Position numbers and translations under genes: made by a program. A stretch of DNA of 64,000 nucleotides from Epithemia pelagica (Eukaryota > Bacillariophyta > Bacillariophyceae > Surirellales > Surirellaceae), in the NCBI GenBank assembly GCA_946965045.2, contig OX337231.1, positions 124,001-188,000 of the forward strand, in the 5' to 3' direction. The stretch's first letter is position 1. Each line of letters starts with the position of its first letter. This document shows positions 32,606-42,191 of the stretch, piece after piece. The notes beneath the pieces were generated by a model. The model worked only from the letters and a program-made list of their open reading frames with translations. It searched no databases and was not told the DNA's origin.

Positions 32606-33970
32606 CCCTCGGTATCAGTGTCCACTGCTTAGCTGTTTTTTGTCTGTGCCATCCTTACAGGTTCCCAGGTGGACACAGACATCATTTTTTGCTTTTGAGA
32701 CAAATAGAAATGATCAAATGGCAAATTGGCACGCATACCCAGCTGGAGTTTTCACAGTTTGAAACAGACGCATGCCCAGCAAGCGGCCGTGCGTGGATAA
32801 CTGCTGGTTGCTCCATAATTCATAATGACAAGTACACAATTCTTTTCTCTTGTTGCCGAAGCACATCGTACGAATTACGAATGGCATTCCAGGTGAGTGT
32901 GATCCGTTGCCAATTGCCATGACAATTACATAGCTCATGCTCACTGATCACTGACACTTGTCACTTTTGTTTGCTCTGCTCATGGGAAGAGAGGCGATCA
33001 TCTGTTGTGTCTCTGGGTAGCTCATTACGTGCCATTCTACATGTCGAAATGACGGATTTTTGATAACTTTCATTCAATTCATAAACAGACTGCAGACATT
33101 GTTTTCTTTATATACTAGGAGTAGAAATAGAACTCAAGTGCTATTCATTCGTAGAGTTCAGTGCATTCTGAATTCGTTGCAGATCTCTTTTCTGTTTTGA
33201 GCATGGCAATGACTCTCAGTTTCACCATGAACACAAGCAGCTCTCACACGCTACAGCTACATCTTTTGACTCTATGAACTGATAGACATGGAAAGTAGGG
33301 TGTGGCAAGAGCAAGAGGGCTTCCCATCTATTTGAAGCAAAAACAACAAAGTGTTCGGTCATTGAGAAATGAGATGATGCTACGACCTATGACGATAGTG
33401 AATCATCTATCCTACAGAAGACATGAAAGCAACCAACCAACAATCAAACAACAAAACAATTACTCCTACATCAACAAATGAGACGGGTAAGATACTCCAG
33501 TTGACATCAAGCGGCTTGTTCCTAGTCTACTCGTTCAACAAGAGACAAGCCAAAGGATCATGCATGAACAAGAGGAAAGATTGCAGCAGTGATGAGTGAG
33601 AAGAAAGAAAAAGAAACAAGAAGATTAGAAATAAGCCACAGTAGTGAGAAGTGAGAAGCAGTTCAGGTTCAGCCCAGCATGTTGCATCCATTGTTCTCAC
33701 CTCACGTCATGGTCAAGCATTTGGCTCGGTTTTTGGTGTTTTGTGACAGACGAGGACGGGAGGGTTGCCCAAAAAATTTGAATCGTGGTGACCAGAGGAC
33801 AACCACCAACCGTCAACTGTCACATGCACGCTGGCCTTGCTCCAACCCTGAGGAATTTTATTGGGTAGACAGACAGACGAAAAACATAAAATGCTGGCTG
33901 TGTCCACTTGGGAACCTGTGAAGGTGGCACAGACAAAAAACAGCTAAGCAGTGGACACTGATAACGAGGG
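32606..33970. mobile_element. 1.4-kb element with ~90-bp terminal inverted repeats, copy 2
   Basis: A diverged copy of the element at 31046-32445. Its terminal inverted repeats begin CCCTCGGTATCAG at 32606 and end CTGATAACGAGGG at 33970. Subterminal sequence also matches copy 1 (GCAAATTGGCACGCATACCC, AGACGCATGCCCAGCAAGCG). It sits at the same position within the 82-bp unit as copy 1, with the same flanks. The interior carries no coding sequence I can support. Confidence 0.85.
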
Positions 33971-34052
33971 TTTACGTACATTACCCCCCTTCTTCAATGC
34001 TGGAATCTGGTTGGGCTCATTCATCCCAGCAACATATCAGCCACAATATCAG
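33971..34052. repeat. Last 82-bp repeat unit
   Basis: A single unit of the satellite immediately right of TIR element copy 2. The array ends with CCACAATATCAG, and then unique sequence leads to membrane paralogue 2. Confidence 0.95.
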
Positions 34053-34440
34053 TGACCTGAAAGTTGGTGGGGCCTGGGGGAGCTTCCGTTGGTCAGTCAG
34101 TCCGTGTCATTCGTCGATCTGTCAATCTGTCATTCGGTCTGCTTGTCATTTTCCGTCCGTCTGTCTACCCGATGGGGCAAAAAGACCAGACTCCGCCCCT
34201 CCTACGTTCGGGACTCGGGAGTCTTGCGACTCGTTGGCCCCTCTCGTCACAATCTACGACCATGGAAACTCCCCCAACCAGAACCAGGACACATCCCGAC
34301 CACACCCAACAATTCCTTTGGGGGCTTGCTCCTCTTGTTTATTTCATTTTCTATAGTATCTTCAATAAAGAGAGTCGTTGTGGTTGTTGTCGGAAACACC
34401 AACAACAACAACAACAACAACACGAAACCAAACGCGAAAC
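34053..34440. promoter_or_regulatory. Promoter side and leader of membrane paralogue 2
   Basis: Unique sequence with GTCxGTC-type short repeats (34090-34180). An AAC-triplet run (34400-34423) lies just upstream of ATG 34441, mirroring the TTG run upstream of paralogue 1. No TATA box can be assigned with confidence. Confidence 0.35.
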
Positions 34441-37400
34441 ATGGCGGCTGCCACCCAAAAATACGGCAATTTGTTGCGGCTGCTGCTCTTGTGGCTCGTC
34501 GTGTCGACTTGCATACAAGCAACAACCACAACCACCACAACAATCACAACCACACCAATCACAAGTCGCAGACCTCACCACCAAGGATTGTTGTTGAATC
34601 GTCACTTGACCACAAACGACAAGAATAATCAAGATCCAGCCTGTTGGCGGAGTGAAGTGTACAATCCCAACGCCGACGCGGATCACAAACAACGGGTCGT
34701 CGGCAAGCATGGACTCGTCTTTTATCTCGGCAGCAAAGTGAAACCCATTCACTTGCAAACGTTGGAAATTGCCGTCGATTCCAACATTCCTGACTTCGAC
34801 TACGATTGGCGCATTCGCATTTACAGTTCCAATGCTACATATTACGACGAACAAAACTTTACATCGATTCAAAGTACCTTTGTGAAACTTGCCGATACCA
34901 CGGCCGTCTTGCATCCCGATGGCGATCGGGTCGTGATTCCCACCACGGCCTTTGGTGAAACGACTGGCCATGGCATTCAATTGGGTCGCTTGGATCGTCG
35001 CATTTTCTATCTCCGAGCCGCCGGTCCCTGGTTGACCTATGCCACCAATGCCTTGCAACAAGCCAAGGATCAAGGGGCCAGTGGTCCTCGCATGACATTG
35101 TTTGTCGGAAGTCCGATTGTGGTGGAACCGACCGATACAAACACGGGCGATAATCCCTTTGCCCTACCCTCCAATGACAATGACAATGACAATGACAGCA
35201 AGGGCGGCTTTGACGACCCCACTCAAGCCTTTCCCACGACATTGGATACCAGCATTTCCATTGTCTTTTCGGGACGCGTGCATTTGCAATACGAACGCGA
35301 CGTTTGTCTCAATCGCAATGACGACAATAATGACAATGCACCAGTCGAACCTCCGCCACCCCTCACCACCACGACGAGCCTCGAACTGGTCAGTCTCGTC
35401 AATGCCACCTTGGCCGCGGCCGATTATCGACGCGTTGAACAAGCCGTCAATGAAAAAGTCGATGAGTGGTTGGCCTCCAATTCCATTTTGCAACCCTACA
35501 TTCAATCCTTCCGGCTTAACATGCCCGAGTCGAGCAAGGCCCTGTTTCGCCCGTTTGTGGGCCAATGTCGAGGATGGACGGCCTGTCAGTTTCTCATTGT
35601 CAAACTGGTTTTGGAACATGACGAGACCCTTCCCCCAGGAATGGTCGAATCGCAATTCTTTGCCTCGCCGTCTCAATGGTTTGAGGAAGCCATTCGACCC
35701 AGTCTACCGGCCACGGTTGAGGCGGTCGATGCGAGTTATCAAACCGTGCAAGCACAATTCCAGGTCACCTTGCACGGCGTACCATCTCAACTCGACTCGA
35801 TGCAACAAGACTTTTTACAGCATCACCTGGTTCGCTTTTGGAATGCCCGGCTCCCGGCCTTGTATTCTAAAGTCTTTTGGATGTCGGTCGACACGCAACT
35901 CGTTGTGACCAATCACAACAACAATAATAATGCCTTGCAAGTGTCGGGTGTGGTCACGGGCGGTCACAGTGTCCTGCAAGAACTGGCCGAATTCGACAAG
36001 GGCCTGACGGCCCTGTTTTCCAACACTGCCAATTCCCGGTATTTGGTGCAATCCTTGCACTACGACTCGCTCTTGCCCGGTCCCATGGCCCAAGACAATC
36101 GTGCAGACGTGTTTGCCTCGTTGCACTCGATCCAAGCCCTGGTCGAGGGAACCACCACCCTCGCTGGTAATGGTAACAGTGGTAACCCTGCATCTCCCAA
36201 CACGGACGGATCCACCAGTCCCTCCTCCGAGGACTCTACGAAAAGTGGTATTCTGGACACGTTCGAGTGGTGGATGTGGGTCCTTTGCGGAGGGGGATTG
36301 GCTTTGGTACTGTTGGCCGTTTGGCTTGTCCTTTATTGTTGTTGGTGGAACAATGCTCCAGGCAAACGACCCTCTGCGGCAGCGCGAGGAACAGGACATG
36401 CACCACACGAACAACCATTGGGCGGGAACAATGCTACCAAACACAATCAGAGCCAACAACGCCTAAAGCGAGGATTGACCACGGCCTCTTCGACCACGAT
36501 TCCAGACAGTACTCCTTCGGCCGAAAACAATTTTGCCTCCACCTTGGCCTTGCCCCTGCCCGTCAAACAGCGCGAGGAGTCGGATCATGCCTTGAATCAA
36601 TTTGTGCAGGACCAACAAGCACAACAATCAATGTCTATGGTGCCCGTCTCGGCCATTGCCGTCACGGCGCCCTTTGGCCACACCAGGCCACAACCGGCTC
36701 GTAATGGAGTATACGACACGGAAGTGCCTTCGAATCAACCAACAGCATCACCACCAGGACAGTTCAGCAACAACAACAGGGCTACTCCAATGAATTCACC
36801 TTCTCCTCTTCCTGGTGTTGCTTTGGCCCCCGGCAGTACCATGACAACGACATTCGGGGATCATGGTCTTTCTCCACAAGGACCGCAACTACAATCACCA
36901 CAGGGTGCACCTGTCCGGAACAGCCGACCGCCATTGCAACAACAACAATCCATACCGGTTCCCCCACTACTACGACAACAAACGAGTAGTATGAGCCAAG
37001 GCCCCTGCGTTCAACCCCAAGCACCAACAACCACACAGTCTTGGATCGTGAACCATTCACCCAACACGGGCAATCCGCCACAGCAACCAACACCATCCGA
37101 CCAAACAACACCCACTAATACATCACCTCGCAAGAAATTTCCAACCTGGCTGACCACTGGTGTGTTTGGTAGTAATGCTCCGTCGTCCTCCTCTCCAACG
37201 AGACCAACAGCAGCAGTACAAACGCCATCTCCGCAGTCCCCTGTGCGTCACAATGCTCCTTTACCAGCCTCAACGGTCATGCCACCACCGCCCTTGTCGT
37301 CGTCATATACTCCTCGCACGAATCCCATGACAGGGCCACAAGCACCACAATCCTCCGCAGCCTCTTCACCCCGCCAACAACAACAACAACAATCTGTCCG

Positions 37401-38661
37401 GAATCCACAACAACCACAAGGCATTCGTCCTGTGGGAGCTCCACTATCGACGACAACTACACCATTTTCTCCAACCAATCCACCACCACACCCCGCGGTG
37501 ACGCCCGACAGTCCCGAACTAGCAGCACAAGGAGGAGGAGGGTCTCCCCGGTCTCCCGTTTCCGCCGGCCGACGACTTCGACCCCTGGCATCGTACCACT
37601 TGGGGAGTATTAGTGCGGTTGGTGGTCAATCGCAATCGCCACAAGTAATACCACTATCGCCACAACCAGCCTCCCCACGAATGACTCTCACGGCAAGTCC
37701 TGTACCCCCGACGGATAAAACAGACCCTTCTTCCCAGCAGCGCCAGTCAGGGACGCCTCCCAACACTACTACGGTTCCTCCCACGCAACTCTCACCGTCA
37801 CGGTCTTCTCCCCCGGTTGTCGTGGGAAGTCAGCGACGTAGTTCGGGAGTGTACGAAAACACGCTGCCGTCGAAACCAATCATGAATATTCGAGGAAGCA
37901 TGGTACAACAAGCTCGACCTGTACCACAACAACAGCCACCAGCAATGCAACACCAACCCGGACAACAACAACCGTCACCTTCTCGTAGTCCACCCGTCGT
38001 GGTGGTGAATCAACGCCGCGTATCAGGTGTTTACGAAACGACCACGCCCAGCAAACCAATCATGAATATCCGAGGAAGCATGGTACAACCAGCTGCACCA
38101 CCTGTACAATCCGCACCGCCAGTAGCTGGTGCACCATCCGTCGTGGTGGGGAGTCAGCGCCGCGTTTCCGGTGTTTATGAAACGACCGCACCATCCAAAC
38201 CCATGAATATTCGAGAGAGCATGGTACAACAAGCAGCTCCACCCCTACAACCGTCACGAGCAACTGATCCACCACCCGTTGTCGTAGGAAGTCAACGCCG
38301 TGTTTCTGGTGTTTACGAAACGACCACACCCACCAAATCAATCCTGAATATTCGAGGGAGCCTGGTACAACAACAACAACAACAAGTTGCTCCACCCATG
38401 CAACATTCACCAGCCGCTGATCCACCACCCGTTGTCGTAAGGAGTCAACGACAAGTGTCGGGCGTTTACGCAACGACCACACCCAGCAAACCAATTCTGA
38501 ATATTCGAGAAAGCATGGTACCACCAGCTCCGCCAGCCGCACCAGAACAAGAACAACCACAACCAGCACCACAAAAAGTGGCAGGGAATCCATCACCTTC
38601 CATCACGGTCGACAGGGAACCAAGGGCACCCTTTAAGGAACCCCATTCGCAACAGATGTAA
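34441..38661 (+). CDS. Type I membrane protein with cytoplasmic RRxSGxY repeats (paralogue 2)
   Basis: 1406 residues from ATG 34441, which opens a signal peptide (LLRLLLLWLVVSTCIQA). Over the ectodomain it matches paralogue 1 closely: ACWRSEVYNPNADADH, GLVFYLGSKVKPIHLQ, HPDGDRVVIPTTAFG, LGRLDRRIFYLRAAGPWLTY. One transmembrane helix lies at about 609-637 (WWMWVLCGGGLALVLLAVWL) and is followed by WNNAPGKRPS. The tail is longer and richer in Gln, Pro, Ser and Thr, without the polybasic run of paralogue 1. It ends with five copies of a motif of the type VVVGSQRRVSGVYETTxPSKPxxNIRGSMVQ. Copy 5 reads RRQ at the first site (SQRQVSG). No intron is evident. The pair is divergently oriented across the satellite/TIR-element region. 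The function is unknown; a membrane-anchored signalling scaffold is a guess from the tail. Confidence 0.85.
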   Translation: MAAATQKYGNLLRLLLLWLVVSTCIQATTTTTTTITTTPITSRRPHHQGLLLNRHLTTNDKNNQDPACWRSEVYNPNADADHKQRVVGKHGLVFYLGSKVKPIHLQTLEIAVDSNIPDFDYDWRIRIYSSNATYYDEQNFTSIQSTFVKLADTTAVLHPDGDRVVIPTTAFGETTGHGIQLGRLDRRIFYLRAAGPWLTYATNALQQAKDQGASGPRMTLFVGSPIVVEPTDTNTGDNPFALPSNDNDNDNDSKGGFDDPTQAFPTTLDTSISIVFSGRVHLQYERDVCLNRNDDNNDNAPVEPPPPLTTTTSLELVSLVNATLAAADYRRVEQAVNEKVDEWLASNSILQPYIQSFRLNMPESSKALFRPFVGQCRGWTACQFLIVKLVLEHDETLPPGMVESQFFASPSQWFEEAIRPSLPATVEAVDASYQTVQAQFQVTLHGVPSQLDSMQQDFLQHHLVRFWNARLPALYSKVFWMSVDTQLVVTNHNNNNNALQVSGVVTGGHSVLQELAEFDKGLTALFSNTANSRYLVQSLHYDSLLPGPMAQDNRADVFASLHSIQALVEGTTTLAGNGNSGNPASPNTDGSTSPSSEDSTKSGILDTFEWWMWVLCGGGLALVLLAVWLVLYCCWWNNAPGKRPSAAARGTGHAPHEQPLGGNNATKHNQSQQRLKRGLTTASSTTIPDSTPSAENNFASTLALPLPVKQREESDHALNQFVQDQQAQQSMSMVPVSAIAVTAPFGHTRPQPARNGVYDTEVPSNQPTASPPGQFSNNNRATPMNSPSPLPGVALAPGSTMTTTFGDHGLSPQGPQLQSPQGAPVRNSRPPLQQQQSIPVPPLLRQQTSSMSQGPCVQPQAPTTTQSWIVNHSPNTGNPPQQPTPSDQTTPTNTSPRKKFPTWLTTGVFGSNAPSSSSPTRPTAAVQTPSPQSPVRHNAPLPASTVMPPPPLSSSYTPRTNPMTGPQAPQSSAASSPRQQQQQQSVRNPQQPQGIRPVGAPLSTTTTPFSPTNPPPHPAVTPDSPELAAQGGGGSPRSPVSAGRRLRPLASYHLGSISAVGGQSQSPQVIPLSPQPASPRMTLTASPVPPTDKTDPSSQQRQSGTPPNTTTVPPTQLSPSRSSPPVVVGSQRRSSGVYENTLPSKPIMNIRGSMVQQARPVPQQQPPAMQHQPGQQQPSPSRSPPVVVVNQRRVSGVYETTTPSKPIMNIRGSMVQPAAPPVQSAPPVAGAPSVVVGSQRRVSGVYETTAPSKPMNIRESMVQQAAPPLQPSRATDPPPVVVGSQRRVSGVYETTTPTKSILNIRGSLVQQQQQQVAPPMQHSPAADPPPVVVRSQRQVSGVYATTTPSKPILNIRESMVPPAPPAAPEQEQPQPAPQKVAGNPSPSITVDREPRAPFKEPHSQQM

Positions 38662-39746
38662 ACGCACGGCACTACAACCATTCGCTGGACCATCCCCATA
38701 CGTAGCATTGTTACCACCAGCCCCAGAACTGATAGCTACTCGAGAAGTAGAGACCAAACGAACCTGTCTCGTCTCTTTTGCGGGGGTGTGTGCGCTTTTG
38801 GGGGTGTATCGTTGTGTACAATGTCTCTCATCGCCTTCTTTTATATCTCTGGAAGAGTCATAGTGCTCTAAAACTCTAGCAACATGCTGGCCAGTTGGTT
38901 CCTTTTGTGGGTAACGAAAAAAGTCTAGGAGTAGATTTTAACTATCCGCTAGGATACTGCCGACCGACGCGCCGGGAGCACTAACTGTGGGGCAAAACCA
39001 GGTACTCCTAGCAAATTAAGTGTGGTTGGCAGAGTGTAAGATGACAGGTCTCCAAGTATTGAGCCATGAACGGAGAGCAACAGAAGTCGTATCGATTGAA
39101 AAGTGAGTGTCAAGAGAATCGTAGAAAAAGTGATTGGTCGCGGGTTATAGAACAATGTGGCGGATAGAATAATATAAGGCAGCAACTTCACGTTGGGCCT
39201 GTGCAAAACTGCAGTTTCACGAAGGAGAACAAAAGGAATATCCGTATTGTAGGTAGCTCTTTCTGCGACCTCCCTCTGTTGGTTGGCTCGTCCTGCTCGT
39301 GAGTCACGGTGGTTTCGTGTGGGATTGACTCGGAACCACTCATGCGTGCGCTCGTGTACAATACAATACGAGTAAGAGCTTTATCGTTATCGTTCGTAGT
39401 TAGTACAATACATATTCGTACCTTATTGTAGCTCGACCTCGACGACTTTGGGCATTGCCGGCGCACCAAAAATCCCATCATTTGGTCTTGGTAGGTTCCA
39501 GATGCACGACTTTGGCACGGCCGGTGCACCAGTGTGGTTCGCATTTCCTCACACAATTCTCATTTGATCCGTGGAGGAGCAAATCCACCATCCACCCTAT
39601 CCGATGATCATGGCGGCAACCAGAGGCAGAGGCTACCTCTCTCGAGTAAAGTGTCAACAGCAGGTGTCATAAAAAACAGAATCCGGATTCGTTAACATCC
39701 CTTGCCAACCAACGACAATAATCCTGGTTCCAAGCCTATCATCCTC
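38662..39746. other. Intergenic between membrane paralogue 2 and dioxygenase
   Basis: No gene seen. It contains two related 27-base blocks, CGACTTTGGGCATTGCCGGC near 39440 and CGACTTTGGCACGGCCGGTG near 39508, both followed by CACC. These are possible duplicated promoter elements of the downstream gene. Confidence 0.45.
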
Positions 39747-41446
39747 ATGACTCCTGGTTCCCCCCAAACCAAGCCACTCCTCCTCTTCTTCCTCCTTGCC
39801 CTCTGGTTCCGTGTGGCAGCAGCTTCGTCGTCGTCGACTCCTCTCGTGGCAAGTGTGGAACAACAAGAAGTGGAAACGGGACATTCGCGATACCATCCTG
39901 GACTCGACCTTGTTGACCATGACCCATCCGCACAAGAAGAACCCGACGCCGTGAACAACAATCGTCATTTGCAAACTTGGGGGGCCGCCCAACTGCAACA
40001 CTTGCAACAAGCCTGTCGTGCGACGCCCACTTGGAAAACAACGACAACAATGACCAGCAGCCACAGTCCTCGTTCCGTCGTTGGGAGCAATGACACCACC
40101 ACGAGCAGGCAGCCGCCATTGGTCGAATTGGATCCCGTTACATGTCGTCATGTGTGGGGCGCCCAAGCGTGGATGCCCTTGACCCAAGACGACGAGTGGG
40201 TTCCCAACAAGAACCAGGACGACGAGGACAACCCGGACCCTTCACAACCACACGAAGAACAAGAAGAAACTGTACCATTTGGCAGTTTGGAATGGTGGAA
40301 ACGACATGACATGGATACGAAAATGACGCAGTGTTTGCAACGACGTCAACAAGACCCGGATTCCATGATTCCGCACCATTGCAACAACAACAACACGAAT
40401 GGACACGAATCGCTTCCACAAGCCGTGAGTATTTATTCGCATGCGACCGAAGGTACGTCGTTTGGATCGATACTCTATTATACGAGTAGTATAAACCAAC
40501 GAGGAGCGGCGGCATTCTCTCTTGTTTGTCTCTCCTTTTTCTCTCTCTCTCTCTCACCCACAGTTTGCTCTCTTGGTATCGTTTCTTTTTTTGGCTCTTG
40601 TGTGTGTTGACAAACAACCACCACACCACCACAATAGGCGATTTGGTCACGGTCCAAAATGCCGTGACCGACTGTGAAGCGGCATATGTCCAAGCCTTGG
40701 TGGACTGTTTGAATACGGATTTGGAACACGAGGTGCGTCATCAATTGCCCTTTTATCAAGAACGAGCCTTTGGACAAGACGAAACGGCACCGGCCTATGG
40801 CTTGTATCAAGCCCAAGGCGGCAATCACGTTTACTTTTTGGCCGGTTTGATGCAACGATACTTGCCCGGGGTCGTGCATTCCCTGTACCGGGCCTTTGAC
40901 GCGGCCTACACCTATGCCGAATGGGGACAGGCCGCCACCTTTGCCCGGCACAAGAACATGTACGATCATCCCCCCGAGGAAGATGCGTCGTCCAATACAA
41001 CGACGACCACAACGACAGCCTTGCCGCATCCCACCACCTTGGGCATTCGGACCATGGAATATTTGCACTTCAAGACCTTGGGTCGTCTCGGTCATCATCC
41101 CGATGGCGAATCGCTCTTTACCATGAGCATTGCCTGGTCGGAACCCGATTCGTACGAGGGGGGATGGTTTCAATTGTTGTCCAGCAGTGCGCAATTCAAG
41201 GTCCCCCGCTTATCGGCCGTCGTGTTTTATTCCGAAGCCTTGCATGCCATTACGCGATTGGAACGAGGTACCCGTACCGTTTTGGTGACGGAATTGTGGG
41301 AGTATGATGCCGTCCCCCTCGGATCGGCTCGACCCAGTGTCGCACAATTTTTGCAACAACAACAGCAAGAGGGAGATGACGACGACTATGAATACGACGA
41401 CGACGACGACGACTATGAATACGAGGATGAAGAGGAACAAGGGTAG
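39747..41446 (+). CDS. Secretory-pathway 2-oxoglutarate/Fe(II) dioxygenase, prolyl 4-hydroxylase-like
   Basis: 504 residues from two exons, 39747-40452 and 40638-41446. The intron begins GTACGT and ends CAATAG. The start gives a signal peptide or anchor (KPLLLFFLLALWFRVAAA). The N-terminal half is polar and variable. The C-terminal half carries the double-stranded beta-helix signature: the iron ligands are probably H389 and D391 in HHPDGESLF and H438 in EALHAITRL, with R448 (ERGTR) placed to bind 2-oxoglutarate. LFTMSIAWSEPDSYEGGWFQL and the downstream VVFYSE strand fit the prolyl 4-hydroxylase-like family (P4Hc fold). The protein ends in an acidic Asp/Glu/Tyr tail. Likely reaction: hydroxylation of a protein side chain using O2 and 2-oxoglutarate in the ER or Golgi; the substrate is not shown by the sequence. 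Confidence 0.82.
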
Positions 41447-42191
41447 TAAATGTGCACACACACACACACAAGACACTTCTATATTCAGGTTTCCTCGTGG
41501 GTCATGGTGGAGACTCGCTGTGCTGTTTGGAATGCCGACAGACACCGTCTTGTGTGTGTGTGTTCCACCTCAGACCGAAACTCTATATTTCTAGGATACA
41601 GAATTCATGTACTAGTACTAGAACAAACAGTATGTTGCTTCCCCATTGTCTTGTGGTGGGTTGTGGATGGCTCTCTACCTAGTCCTTGTGGCACTCTGCG
41701 GTAAGGCTAGAGAGACTGTCAAGGCCTCGATTGGGTCTTCGAAACGACACCATCAACATCATAGATGTTGTTGGTGTTGCTTCTTGGTGGATCCAAAGAT
41801 GGATGGGTCGTGGAGCTATCATAGGAATACAAGGAGGATGATCATCAAAAGAGCAAGAGCATACACAAGACGCCCAAGTCAACCACGCAACGTCATGTGG
41901 TTCTGTTTTGAGAAAGGAGAATGGATTGTATTGTAGAATAGGCCGGTATGATCGGGTCTCCTATGTTACACGTTCTATAGGTAGTTTGTTTGGTGACAGG
42001 TAATGGCTCTTCCCAAACTGCAGAGCTATTTTTTTTCTCTCACGACCACACGTGGCGTGGAGAGACGCTACAGTAGTTCTAGTTCTTTCCTTTCGAAACA
42101 ACCAATATGTGGAATCGCCATGAACTTGTTCTTGTTGGAGTAGATGGTTGTCGTTTGTGATTGGGACTCGGCTTTGTTGCTATTGTTGTCG
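41447..42191. other. Intergenic, convergent 3' flanks
   Basis: 3' flanks of the dioxygenase (+) and the type II membrane protein (-). It holds a short CA run at 41455-41470 and no supported gene. Confidence 0.5.

Noticed and set aside
34351-35073. 240-codon minus-strand frame
   Set aside because: Antisense shadow of the ectodomain of membrane paralogue 2. A similar shadow appears opposite paralogue 1 because the two genes are homologous.
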